The notes: generated by a model not told the origin, from the sequence alone. Counted from the first letter of the stretch, positions 21,233-28,664 are shown. The stretch is DNA of 36,100 bases from CAYWMQ01 sp964459635 (GCA_964459635.1 CAYWMQ010000008.1:1-36100), one strand, 5' to 3'. A program made the numbers and translations.

Positions 21233-22138
21233 ATGCAAAAAATAGTTCCGCATCTGTGGTTCGATAAAGAAGCAAAGGAAGCCGCGCAGTTTTATGGCAC
21301 GGTCTTTCCTGACTCGGGCTTGCGCGGCAGCACTATGTTGCGCAATACACCCGGCGGCGATGCGGAGTTTGTGGTGTTTGACGTGTGGGGCCAGACCTTC
21401 ATGGCGATAAGCTCCGGTCCGCTGTTCAAAGCAAACCCGTCCATATCGTTCATGGTGAACTTTGACCCGGCGCACGACTCCGAGGCGCGCAAGCGCATAG
21501 ATGAAGTGTGGACGAAGCTCGCCGAGGGCGGCAGGGTGCTCATGCCCCTGGACAAGTATCCCTTTAGTGAGCGCTATGGCTGGGTAGAGGACAAGTACGG
21601 AGTATCATGGCAGCTCATACTGACCAACCCCGAGGGGGAGCCGCGCCCGCGCATTATTCCCTCGCTCATGTTTACGGGGCCCGTGTACGGCAAGGCAGAG
21701 GAAGCAACCGACTTTTATTTGTCTGTGTTTAAGGACAGTGCGCGCGGGGCGCTCGTGCATTACGGGCCGGGTAGTGCCCCGGAGCGAGAAGATACGGTGA
21801 TGTTCACGGACTTTATGTTGCAAGGACAGTGGTTTGCGGCCATGGAAAGCGCACAGGCGCATGATTTTGCGTTTAGTGAAGGGGTGTCACTGCTCATAAA
21901 TTGTGACACCCAGCAAGAGATAGACTACTACACGGAAAATTTGTCCGCTGTGCCGGAAGCGGAGCAGTGCGGCTGGCTCAAAGACAAGTACGGCGTCTCA
22001 TGGCAGGTGAGCCCGAGCGTGATGAAGCGTATGATGACGGAAGGTACACCCGAGCAGGTAGACCGCGTTGTACAGGCCATGCTTCCGATGAAAAAGCTGG
22101 ATATTGCGATCCTTGAGGCGGCGTACCATGGTATATAG
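21233..22138 (+). CDS. Two-domain VOC-superfamily protein (PhnB-like)
   Basis: This 301-aa protein carries two tandem PhnB/3-demethylubiquinone methyltransferase-like domains of the vicinal oxygen chelate superfamily. Each half begins with a similar strand and FY motif (VPHLWFDKEAKEAAQFY; SLMFTGPVYGKAEEATDFY) and ends in a DKYGVSWQ motif (WVEDKYGVSWQLI; WLKDKYGVSWQV). The activity is unknown; despite the old name these are not proven methyltransferases. It is coupled to the YCII-like gene upstream and convergent with the DUF1428 gene. Confidence 0.88.
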   Translation: MQKIVPHLWFDKEAKEAAQFYGTVFPDSGLRGSTMLRNTPGGDAEFVVFDVWGQTFMAISSGPLFKANPSISFMVNFDPAHDSEARKRIDEVWTKLAEGGRVLMPLDKYPFSERYGWVEDKYGVSWQLILTNPEGEPRPRIIPSLMFTGPVYGKAEEATDFYLSVFKDSARGALVHYGPGSAPEREDTVMFTDFMLQGQWFAAMESAQAHDFAFSEGVSLLINCDTQQEIDYYTENLSAVPEAEQCGWLKDKYGVSWQVSPSVMKRMMTEGTPEQVDRVVQAMLPMKKLDIAILEAAYHGI

Positions 22139-22259
22139 GCGCCGCTGCGTTTAGCAGTATGTGCATGTGGGCTTCCGGGCACGGACATAGACTAATGACT
22201 GTACCTGTACAGTATGTTCCGTTACGCACCGCTTCACGCTGTGCGCATGAACTCAAGCC

Positions 22260-22655
22260 CTAATCGCTGACCGCGACCTCGAAGCCGCCGTACGCCATGC
22301 GCTTCATATCGAAGGGCATAGGCTTGTCCTTGTACTTTTCCATTTGCGTATCCATTTCTTTCATTACCTTGGCATTCACCTCGTCGCGGTGTTCTCTCGA
22401 CTTGAACTCGATGTACGAAAACCAAACCGTTTCGTCCGGCCCGGCGTCGGTCATCTTTGGAAAGTAAAGCTGTTCCGTACCCGGCGGCGCTGCCGGGCTT
22501 AGGTCCGCGCCGATGCATTCCTTGTACGCGAGTGCGCCGTGCTTCATCCACGTTTCGGCGCCCATACGTGCCATTTCTTTGTACGCGTCCACGTTTGCTT
22601 TGGGCACTACTAACACGAACGCGTCGATAAATGTGGTCTTTGGTTTTTCCTTCAT
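22260..22655 (-). CDS. DUF1428 family protein
   Basis: This 131-aa protein matches DUF1428, a small dimeric alpha/beta barrel family: FIDAFVLVVPKANVDAYKEMA near the start, DETVWFSYIEFKSREHRDEVN in the middle and PFDMKRMAYGGFEVAV at the end. No enzymatic role is established. With the YCII-like and VOC genes it forms a group of dimeric alpha/beta or paired beta-alpha-beta proteins often found together in soil bacteria, which suggests joint acquisition. A perfect ACTGTAC / GTACAGT dyad lies in the convergent spacer at 22198-22213. Confidence 0.88.
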   Translation of the reverse strand: MKEKPKTTFIDAFVLVVPKANVDAYKEMARMGAETWMKHGALAYKECIGADLSPAAPPGTEQLYFPKMTDAGPDETVWFSYIEFKSREHRDEVNAKVMKEMDTQMEKYKDKPMPFDMKRMAYGGFEVAVSD

Positions 22656-22809
22656 AAAGTATGTGTGATTGCGCTACGCACTAAAGTCTTCATTCTAGCG
22701 CACAGTGCATTAAGTGTGCATTAAGAAGCACTGCGGCGGGGCCGCAGGATAATTACGGACATGTCGCAAGTGCTTGCCGCGTACGTGCCGTCCTGTTCAT
22801 GTACGAAAA

Positions 22810-22836
22810 ACAGAGGGGCGCGTATGTCCCCTCTGT
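22810..22836 (-). terminator. Terminator for the 22859 gene
   Basis: Perfect 9-bp stem ACAGAGGGG / CCCCTCTGT; on the minus strand it is followed by TTTTTCG. Confidence 0.8.
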
Positions 22837-22858
22837 CAGTATGCCGTCTCCAGCTCGA

Positions 22859-23206
22859 TCATGCGATGCGAACCCAGCCATCGCTGCCACCTGACCCGGG
22901 CGGGCTTCGATCCGAGCCCCACATACCGTTTCCGCTTGCCTTTACCTTTTCGTACAGTTCCTCATCTACCCATGCAGTGTAGGGGGTACCATCGGGCCGC
23001 GAGTACACCGACGGTACCCGGTCCGGCATGCGCGCCCAGTACGCATCGATGAACGCTTTCAGGTCGTCCATAGTGCAGTGGAGCGTGTAGCCATCCGGCC
23101 GTGTGCCCCAGCCGCGCTCCGACTCTTCCCATTTCTGCACGATGACCTGCCTTTGGAGCGTACCCTCCTCAGACGCCTTGGCCTGCTGCACTACCAACTG
23201 TGTCAT
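22859..23206 (-). CDS. Hypothetical protein (115 aa)
   Basis: The function is unknown. ATG 23206 is preceded by AAGGAG 6 nt upstream. The protein opens with a beta-rich, charged segment (MTQLVVQQAKASEEGTLQ), has a central YTLHCTMDDLKAFIDAYWA helix region and ends in a Gly/Ser-rich tail (PPGSGGSDGWVRIA) that is probably disordered. No membrane segment. It starts 29 nt after the nucleotidase gene stop on the same strand, so both may share a promoter. Confidence 0.6.
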   Translation of the reverse strand: MTQLVVQQAKASEEGTLQRQVIVQKWEESERGWGTRPDGYTLHCTMDDLKAFIDAYWARMPDRVPSVYSRPDGTPYTAWVDEELYEKVKASGNGMWGSDRSPPGSGGSDGWVRIA

Positions 23207-23235
23207 AGCTTTCTCCTTTCTGTGCCGGCTCGTGC

Positions 23236-23814
23236 CTACGCCACCGCGGCATAGGCACCCTCAAGTACTTCGCGCCAGTTGGCCCATGTGAGCCGCCGGC
23301 GTTTACGGCAGTGCCTGTTGTACGGCTGGTCGTACAAGATGTGTTCCCATTCCGTACGTCCTGCATGAACACCGGGTATGTACGGATTGTCGTCGATGAG
23401 CACATCGCCACGCACGAGTGTTTTGTCGCGGGTGATGATGGTACGTTCATACAACGCGGGACCCAAATTCGCGTGTATCCATGCGAATTTGTCCGCAATA
23501 CATGTGCCGTGCCGCCGTGCCGGACGCGTACAGATGCGAACGTCCCAGCTGAGCGCGAGCATCTCATCGAGTGCTTCGTTCCCGCCGTCGATCGGGGGAA
23601 TACCGGCAAAGAAACCGGGCTCGTGCATTAGATCATTGATGCGCTCTCGGTATGGAGCGGGGTAGGCGTCCTTGAGCTCGAACGTGTCGACCGTCTTTGG
23701 GTCAACGATCGTAAGTTCCGGGAACGCATCCGCGATGCGGGCGGTGAGGTGCTGTGCGAAGTCGGCAAGCACCCCATCCATGTCGACGAGAATGACCTTG
23801 TGGTGTTGTCTCAT
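23236..23814 (-). CDS. 5'(3')-deoxyribonucleotidase (HAD superfamily)
   Basis: It dephosphorylates deoxynucleoside monophosphates and so regulates nucleotide pools. The 192-aa length fits the NT5C family. Motif I is ILVDMDGVLADF with nucleophile Asp11 and acid/base Asp13; motif II is near ICTRPA; the motif IV-like site is VLIDDNP. The C-terminus (YNRHCRKRRRLTWANWREVL) is typical of the family. ATG 23814 is preferred over GTG 23817 because AAGGAGG is 5 nt upstream. It is divergent from the first TrmB-type regulator, which may control it. Confidence 0.85.
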   Translation of the reverse strand: MRQHHKVILVDMDGVLADFAQHLTARIADAFPELTIVDPKTVDTFELKDAYPAPYRERINDLMHEPGFFAGIPPIDGGNEALDEMLALSWDVRICTRPARRHGTCIADKFAWIHANLGPALYERTIITRDKTLVRGDVLIDDNPYIPGVHAGRTEWEHILYDQPYNRHCRKRRRLTWANWREVLEGAYAAVA

Positions 23815-24001
23815 CACAACCTCCTTGGAAAGTCCGCTCTAGGCGAGTCTGTGCGCCGCGTGCGTTTTCAAGTAACCGATGTCTGTCATGAATATACACG
23901 CAAGAGCTTCTCTGTATGTGTTTTAAGGTGACATTCTGTAGGGCAAAGGTGCCGGAAAGAGCCAGTATGTTGCAGAATATGGCCTGTACATGGTACAATA
24001 A

Positions 24002-24020
24002 GTGTAAGTATAATTTACAC
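24002..24020 (+). promoter_or_regulatory. Palindrome over the -10 box of the first TrmB gene
   Basis: GTGTAA-GTATAAT-TTACAC: perfect 6-bp arms around the -10 TATAAT (24009-24014), which ends 9 nt before ATG 24024. A second dyad TGTAC-ATG-GTACA sits at the -35 region (about 23985-23997). The layout suggests autoregulation of a leaderless mRNA. Confidence 0.65.
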
Positions 24021-24023
24021 ATT

Positions 24024-24752
24024 ATGCGCACGAATACCATTCTTGAGAAGCTGGGCTTTAGCAAGAACGAGGCGTCAGCGTACCGCACCCTGCTTTTGGG
24101 CGGCCCACAGACGCTTGCAGAGCTCGCGCGCGCAAGCGGCGTGAATAGACCTGCGCTCTATGAGCTGCTCCCACGCCTTCTGAAGCAGGGCCTTGTGCAC
24201 ACATCTCTGCGCGGTAAGCGTACGCTGTACGCGGCGGGCGATCCGGAAGTGCTTCTCTCGGTAGCCGCTGCACTTCAGCAGCAGGTCGCTTCGGAGATAC
24301 CACACCTGCATGAGGTATACAAAAGATCTGAACGTGTAACGGTCCGGCATCTGGAGGGTGTCGAGGGTATTCAGCGCGTCTTTGCGGACATTGTGCAGAG
24401 CTTACCTCGCGAAGGGGTATTTTACCGGTACAGCTCAGGCCGCGAGCGTAATGTGAAGAACGCCAAGTTTCTGCCCGAGGGATACCGCACGCTTCGGGAT
24501 CAAAAGAAGCTCGAACGGTTTGTCATATCCAGTCCCGAGTACCATAAGCATCCGCATAAACCGCGGATGGAGCGCATGGTGCGGGTGGTGCCCGAACGAT
24601 TTTCGCTCTTTGATCTGAACGTGTCGCAGATAGTCTATGGAAGTAAGGTCGCTATCATCAACTACGACCAGGAGTCCGCTATTATCATCGACGACAAGAC
24701 GTTGGCGCAATTTCAGCAGCGGCTCTTTAAGCTGTTGTTTTCGCTCCTCTGA
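24024..24752 (+). CDS. TrmB-family transcriptional regulator (copy 1)
   Basis: This 242-aa DNA-binding protein has an N-terminal winged helix of the TrmB type (ILEKLGFSKNEASAYRTLLLGGPQTLAELA, then RPALYELLPRLLKQGLV) and a C-terminal ligand/effector-like region ending YGSKVAIINYDQESAIIIDDKTLAQFQQRLF. A paralogue lies at 28665-29396 with the same C-terminal pattern. ATG 24024 is set by the -10 box 9 nt upstream; no Shine-Dalgarno site. Divergent from the nucleotidase and followed by the nucleotide-salvage block, it is likely a local regulator of those genes; the effector is unknown. Confidence 0.85.
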   Translation: MRTNTILEKLGFSKNEASAYRTLLLGGPQTLAELARASGVNRPALYELLPRLLKQGLVHTSLRGKRTLYAAGDPEVLLSVAAALQQQVASEIPHLHEVYKRSERVTVRHLEGVEGIQRVFADIVQSLPREGVFYRYSSGRERNVKNAKFLPEGYRTLRDQKKLERFVISSPEYHKHPHKPRMERMVRVVPERFSLFDLNVSQIVYGSKVAIINYDQESAIIIDDKTLAQFQQRLFKLLFSLL

Positions 24753-24819
24753 ACACTTGGCTCCGTGTGACGGATCTGCGAGCAGATGCGCAGTGTAGAG
24801 GTATGCGCTCTCATACGCA

Positions 24820-25032
24820 TCACTTGCCGCGCAAACCTTTTTTCGCGCTCTTCAAGAATTTCCCAAACCGGCGGTCCTTCATTTTCTTCTCGTAGTCGCT
24901 CATGCCGAAGTATTCGGCTTCCTTTCTGAGGTTTAGGTAATTCTCGTACCGCTCCTTACTGACCTCCTGTGCCGCTACAGACTCTCTCACCTTACATCCC
25001 GGCTCATGTGTGTGCGTGCAGTCCGTGTATAC
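24820..25032 (-). pseudogene. rsgA: C-terminal remnant of the ribosome biogenesis GTPase RsgA
   Basis: The minus-strand translation reads VYTDCTHTHEPGCKVRES, then RYENYLNLRKEAEYFG and a basic tail ending KSAKKGLRGK before TGA. DC-H-EPGC-V is the zinc-binding end of RsgA, and RYE-Y--L--E plus a basic tail follows in the family. The whole GTPase domain is absent, the first zinc Cys is missing and no start codon fits. Upstream is the histidine phosphatase gene. This is a decayed fragment of a normally important 30S assembly gene; a complete copy may exist elsewhere. Confidence 0.75.
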
Positions 25033-25038
25033 AGCGGA

Positions 25039-25061
25039 GAGCCGTACACGGGGTACGGCTC
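25039..25061 (-). terminator. Hairpin after the histidine phosphatase gene
   Basis: Perfect 9-bp stem GAGCCGTAC / GTACGGCTC with a 5-nt loop, 13 nt past the phosphatase stop on the minus strand. There is no T-tract. It separates the phosphatase from the rsgA remnant. Confidence 0.5.
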
Positions 25062-25074
25062 TTGTGGCGCTTTG

Positions 25075-25727
25075 TTACGCCACGTCTTCCAAGAAGTGCG
25101 GGAACTGCTCTACGTACATGAGGAGCTCATCGCTCGTGAAGGTCCTGCGCACGATGGGGAGCCAGCCGGTGTTCCAGGCGGGGTCGAGAGGCCACTCGGG
25201 CGCCACGAGCCGGACTCGCTGGTACGAGCTTGCCCAAGCGCCATCCTCGCACTCGCGCGTGTACTGAATAATGCGGCAGTTGATCATCTTGTGTTGCGTG
25301 TCTTGCTCACGACCGAGGATCGTGCGCGCAAGTGTGCGGTCCGTCGAGATCATCTTGTATACAAGATCTTCCGGCATCCACCGTTCGAGCATGAAGCGTT
25401 CCATGAGCATCGTTTCGCCGTGCGATACCTGAAGCACGTCATGTTCCGTGTGGTCTTGTGCCAGCATGTGAAAATGCTGCCAGAGCCGCGTTCCAAGCAT
25501 CTGAAGCGACTCGCCGTTGCCGGCGGGCCAGTAAATGCCGTGCTGCTCGCGTCTATCGAGCGAGCTGTAACGCTTTTGGCGCTCTTCGTACGTAAGCTGG
25601 TCAAGATCGCCCCAGTTACGCTCGGAGAGCCGTGCATCGGGGCGCCATATGATGGGTAGGCCAAGCAAGCCGGCGGTTTCCATGGCTCTGGCGTAGGGCG
25701 ACACATAGCCGCGTACGGTGCTGTACG
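25075..25727 (-). CDS. Histidine phosphatase superfamily protein, N-terminus in gap 3
   Basis: About 217 C-terminal residues are visible. The branch-1 histidine phosphatase pattern is clear: SPYARAMETAGLLG (conserved Arg), LSERNWGDLDQLTYEER, a GNGESLQML segment and the second catalytic histidine in VLQVSHGETMLMERF. The N-terminal RHG motif must lie in the N run. A 60-residue C-terminal extension follows the core. Candidate substrates are phosphosugars or nucleotides; position near apt, prs and NUDIX favours salvage. A frame read through the N run to 25878 is an artefact. Confidence 0.8.
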
Positions 25728-25827
25728 NNNNNNNNNNNNNNNNNNNNNNNNNNNNNNNNNNNNNNNNNNNNNNNNNNNNNNNNNNNNNNNNNNNNNNNNN
25801 NNNNNNNNNNNNNNNNNNNNNNNNNNN
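25728..25827. other. Assembly gap 3 (100 N)
   Basis: Placeholder gap hiding the 5' ends of two divergent genes (phosphatase on minus, small protein on plus) and their shared promoter region. Confidence 0.95.
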
Positions 25828-25998
25828 AGTGATATCCCAACGCTCGAAGTAGTGAGCGGAGGAGGGGTGGCGGCCCATGTATCACTCGATGAGGAGCACG
25901 TGCCGGCACTCATGGAGCGGGTCGCGGAAGGTCCGTGTGTCATGGACGAGTACTCAGGATTGGACCCGCAGCCGTGGCCGCGCGAGTTCTACGAATAG
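25828..25998 (+). CDS. Small protein, partial, paralogue of 26042-26305
   Basis: The last 56 residues are visible: SDIPTLEVVSGGGVAAHVS, then DEEHVPALMERVAEG and a tail ending PREFYE. They align with RDIPTLEVLGGDELSGVEV and PEQVPLLRERVGE of the next gene. The N-terminus lies in gap 3. These are tandem duplicates that have diverged most at their C-terminal tails. Confidence 0.7.
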   Translation, partial: SDIPTLEVVSGGGVAAHVSLDEEHVPALMERVAEGPCVMDEYSGLDPQPWPREFYE

Positions 25999-26041
25999 CA
26001 GTACAGGTCAGTACCGGCATAACCTTGGCAAGGAGCAGACA

Positions 26042-26305
26042 GTGAAAGCTCGTTATATTGTGACGTTGCGGCGGGGTCCGGCGCGGCGTGCGGCGGAGCG
26101 TGGCGAAGAAAGCACCGTGCTTGCCCTCCTACGCGACATCCCAACCTTAGAAGTACTTGGTGGGGATGAACTATCAGGCGTCGAGGTGCTCCTCGAACCC
26201 GAACAGGTGCCGCTACTCCGCGAGCGTGTCGGGGAAACGTGTCACGTTGAGGTATACGAAGACCTGGACGTGCCAGATCTCAGTGGGCTCCCAGAGTTCA
26301 TGTAG
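26042..26305 (+). CDS. Small protein with inhibitor-I9/propeptide-like pattern
   Basis: This 87-aa protein starts at GTG 26042 with AAGGAG 6 nt upstream. The order is a strand YIVTLRRG, a helix ESTVLALLRDI, strands LEVLGGDELSGVEVLL, a helix PEQVPLLRERV and a strand CHVEVYEDLDV. That beta-alpha-beta-beta-alpha-beta order, with YIV at the start and a GVEV-type strand, resembles subtilisin propeptide/inhibitor I9 domains, but the resemblance is only by pattern. No protease gene is adjacent. It is a tandem paralogue of the gene before it. Confidence 0.6.
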   Translation: MKARYIVTLRRGPARRAAERGEESTVLALLRDIPTLEVLGGDELSGVEVLLEPEQVPLLRERVGETCHVEVYEDLDVPDLSGLPEFM

Positions 26306-26333
26306 CCACAACAGGCATACATAGAGTAACAAA

Positions 26334-26356
26334 AAGCCGCTCCATTGGAGCGGCTT
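26334..26356 (-). terminator. Terminator for the apt-NUDIX operon
   Basis: Perfect 10-bp stem AAGCCGCTCC / GGAGCGGCTT with a 3-nt loop; on the minus strand it is followed by TTTGTTAC. It may also help end the plus-strand gene at 26305. Confidence 0.85.
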
Positions 26357-26374
26357 CACCGTACATCCTGTGGC

Positions 26375-26794
26375 TCATTCGCCGTGCTGCATATGCGAGC
26401 GCAGCATGTCGGCATGATCAAGCACAAACTCAGACAGCCGTGCCCGAACTTCCTCCTCGGAAAGGAGCAGCACGCGCGTCTTGCCCTCTTCGTTGTGCGG
26501 CACACCTCGTGCGCTGCCGTGCACGACCGTGCTCACGTACCAGCCACGAGGGTCCCGCCCCGGCGCCGCATAGGTGCCGACCACGCCGCGCAGCATGAGC
26601 ACCATGCCCGTCTCTTCGCCGAGTTCGCGTACGGCCGTTGCATCCATGGATTCGCCGGCGTCCACCTTGCCGCCAGGCAGGGCAAGGCCTCGCACTGCGC
26701 CACGGAGCCGTTCAATGCAGACGAAGAGTCCACTATCCGTACGCGCTATCACGTCCACGCAGTACACGGGCGTGCTGGCTACTGTGTCATGCAT
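26375..26794 (-). CDS. NUDIX hydrolase
   Basis: It hydrolyses nucleoside diphosphate-linked compounds, often damaged or excess nucleotides. The 139-aa protein has a perfect Nudix box at residues 42-64 (G-x5-E-x7-REL-G-EE-TGM), with Glu60 and Glu61 as metal ligands, inside the usual single domain. Its start overlaps the apt stop by 8 nt, so it is translationally coupled to apt. The salvage context suggests a nucleotide substrate; a specific one cannot be inferred. Confidence 0.9.
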   Translation of the reverse strand: MHDTVASTPVYCVDVIARTDSGLFVCIERLRGAVRGLALPGGKVDAGESMDATAVRELGEETGMVLMLRGVVGTYAAPGRDPRGWYVSTVVHGSARGVPHNEEGKTRVLLLSEEEVRARLSEFVLDHADMLRSHMQHGE

Positions 26795-27305
26795 CGTACG
26801 TCACCAGTGTATGCACGGCATGGGGCGCGAGCCTCGTGCGCCCGGGCAGGCCTGCAAGCTCGATGAGGAACTGACACCCCGCGATGCTCGCCCCGGCCTT
26901 TGCAAGAAGCGTGCATGCGGCGCCCGCTGTTCCGCCCGTGGCCAAAAGGTCATCTAGTACGAGCACGCGCTCGCCCGGGTGCACCGCACCGTCCTGCATT
27001 TCAACACAGTCGGTACCGTACTCAAGCGCGTACGATACCCGGGACACCGCCCCCGGCAGCTTGCCCTTCTTGCGCACCAGCGCGAGCGGCACCGAGAGCG
27101 CAAGCGAAAGCGGCGTGCCGAAGAGAAAGCCACGTGCCTCAAGCGCGGCGATTCGGTCCACTTTGCCATGCCAAGCGGAAGCGAGCGCCTCGACCACCTC
27201 GCGCAGCGCGTCTGGGCTCGAGAAGAGTGGCATGATGTCGTAGAACATAATGCCAGGCTTCGGGAAGTCGGGGACGGTGCGAATGTGAGAGTGAAGCGTG
27301 TGCAT
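26787..27305 (-). CDS. apt: Adenine phosphoribosyltransferase
   Basis: It converts adenine and PRPP to AMP in purine salvage. The 172-aa length is normal. The N-terminus has IRTVPDFPKPGIMFYDIMPL, typical of APT; the PRPP loop VLVLDDLLATGGTAG spans residues 114-128 and the flexible region has RKKGKLPG. ATG 27305 is chosen because AGGAG lies 6 nt upstream; an in-frame TTG at 27323 is less likely. It is the first gene of the apt-NUDIX operon. A GTAAAGTGTA element shared with the prs/trmB region lies upstream at 27433-27442. Confidence 0.93.
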   Translation of the reverse strand: MHTLHSHIRTVPDFPKPGIMFYDIMPLFSSPDALREVVEALASAWHGKVDRIAALEARGFLFGTPLSLALSVPLALVRKKGKLPGAVSRVSYALEYGTDCVEMQDGAVHPGERVLVLDDLLATGGTAGAACTLLAKAGASIAGCQFLIELAGLPGRTRLAPHAVHTLVTYDA

Positions 27306-27430
27306 ATCCTGCTCCTGTTTCAAACAACTGACCCTGTGTCAGTGTACCCAAACGCACGTGCGCCGTATGGCGCGGACGAGAAAATGACGCTGCCTCCAGC
27401 ATATGCAGAGGAAGAGGCTTATCTGTAGCC

Positions 27431-27442
27431 GTGTAAAGTGTA
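27431..27442. promoter_or_regulatory. Operator candidate upstream of apt
   Basis: GTGTAAAGTGTA. Its GTAAAGTGTA part is identical, inverted, to 28647-28656 between prs and the second trmB gene, and resembles half of the palindrome at 24002-24020. It may be a TrmB site. Confidence 0.4.
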
Positions 27443-27482
27443 TGTGTGCGGCTACACATCGTGCATGCTCGCACATAAGAAC

Positions 27483-27502
27483 GAGCGCCCACAGGGGCGC
27501 TC
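27483..27502 (-). terminator. Terminator for prs
   Basis: Perfect 8-bp stem GAGCGCCC / GGGCGCTC with a 4-nt loop, 9 nt past the frame-restored prs stop at 27512; minus-strand tail GTTCTTATG. Confidence 0.65.
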
Positions 27503-27533
27503 GAGCGGTGACTAGGCGAAGAGGCTGCTCACG

Positions 27534-28493
27534 CTACCGTTTGGCGTGCAGTTTTGGCCGATGACGTCGGCAAGAAACGTACCGATAGGCAAGAAGGTAA
27601 TGTGCGGGTGCCGTGCCATGTAGTCGGGCGTGCGCGGATATAGTGCGCAGCACCGCGACCTCAATGCCGGCCTGGGCGAGTCGCGCCTCGGCACCGTCTG
27701 TAAACAGGCCGTGCGTGAGCGCGGCATACACTCCTGCGGCCCCGCGCCCGTAGAGCACCTTTGCCGCCTCTGCGAGTGTGCCGCCAGACGCACACATGTC
27801 GTCAAGCAGTACGGCGAGCTTCCCGTCGAGGCGTTCCGGGCCCACGAAGTGCGCGACGCTGCTCACGCCCGGTGCGCTGCGCCGCTTGTCGATGATGGCA
27901 AGCGGGGCGCCGTGCAAGCGCGTGGCGAAACGCTGGGCACGCTTTGCACTGCCTGCGTCCGGCGCTATTACGATGAGGTCGTCCAGACGGTCCGAGAAGC
28001 GCTGGAGGAAGTGCTGTGCGAGCAGCAGGTCCCCGCGCAAATGGTCGACTGGCACGTTCCAGCACGCTTCCTCCTGGTCGGCGTGCATATCGAACGTAAT
28101 GACGCTCGCAATGGGGCCCGCAGCAGAAAAAAGGTCCGCGACCAACTTGGATGAAATGGGAACCCGCGGCTTATCCTTGCGGTCCTGCCGCCCGTACGGG
28201 AGGTACGGCACCACCAAGTGGAGCTCCTGCACTGACGCGCGCTTGAGCATATCGAGTGCTATAAAAGCGCGCATGAGGCCATTGTTTGGGTCAGGCCAAT
28301 ACAGGTCGGCGAGCAGGTACACGCACCTTGTTCGTACAGAAACCGGTGCTTGCTCCCAGAGCTCGCCGTCAGAAAACCGCTGCTCGTTCAGCGCGTAGTG
28401 CTGGGCGTCGACCCCTTTTGCCTGCAAATGCTGCGCCATGTCGTCGGCACAGCGCCGCATGCCTTCGGTGCTTAGGATGAGTATGCTGGCCAT
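27534..28493 (-). CDS. prs: Ribose-phosphate pyrophosphokinase, C-terminus frameshifted
   Basis: It makes PRPP from ribose 5-phosphate and ATP. ATG 28493 has AAGGAGG 5 nt upstream. Visible: FSDGELWEQ, the catalytic-type YLPYGRQDRKDKPR, FDMHADQEE and the ribose-phosphate loop VLLDDMCASGGTLAEA. Near 27637-27648 the frame breaks: this frame ends in an unrelated Arg-rich tail, while another continues RTPDYMARHPHITF, LPIGTFLADVIGQ and stops at 27512, which looks like the genuine C-terminus. So either the assembly has a one- or two-base error or the gene is mutated. It is divergent from the second TrmB gene and likely supplies PRPP to apt. Confidence 0.85.
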   Translation of the reverse strand: MASILILSTEGMRRCADDMAQHLQAKGVDAQHYALNEQRFSDGELWEQAPVSVRTRCVYLLADLYWPDPNNGLMRAFIALDMLKRASVQELHLVVPYLPYGRQDRKDKPRVPISSKLVADLFSAAGPIASVITFDMHADQEEACWNVPVDHLRGDLLLAQHFLQRFSDRLDDLIVIAPDAGSAKRAQRFATRLHGAPLAIIDKRRSAPGVSSVAHFVGPERLDGKLAVLLDDMCASGGTLAEAAKVLYGRGAAGVYAALTHGLFTDGAEARLAQAGIEVAVLRTISAHARLHGTAPAHYLLAYRYVSCRRHRPKLHAKR

Positions 28494-28643
28494 GAAGCCC
28501 TCCTTCCGTGTGAATGTGCAAACTCCGACTGCAGTATGCCTTATCGGAGATGGCTGCGCCATTGCGGCACGTTCGTGTGTACGGAGCTGCGCTCAAAGAA
28601 CCGTAAGGAACTTGTTATTACCGGAAAAACATTGTATCTTCTC

Positions 28644-28658
28644 AAGTACACTTTACTT
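28644..28658. promoter_or_regulatory. Dyad in the prs/trmB divergent region
   Basis: AAGTA-CACTT-TACTT, ending 6 nt before the trmB start. It includes TACACTTTAC, the inverse complement of the element upstream of apt. It likely overlaps the -10 region of the regulator gene, suggesting autoregulation. Confidence 0.45.
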
Positions 28659-28664
28659 CTGCCT

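Noticed and set aside
25006..25659. A 217-codon plus-strand reading frame
   Set aside because: It is antisense to the histidine phosphatase, whose minus-strand motifs (SHGE, SPYARA) are convincing.
25075..25878. One continuous minus-strand gene through gap 3
   Set aside because: The frame to the right of the gap belongs to the antisense of a small plus-strand gene; the N run joins them artificially and its true length is unknown.
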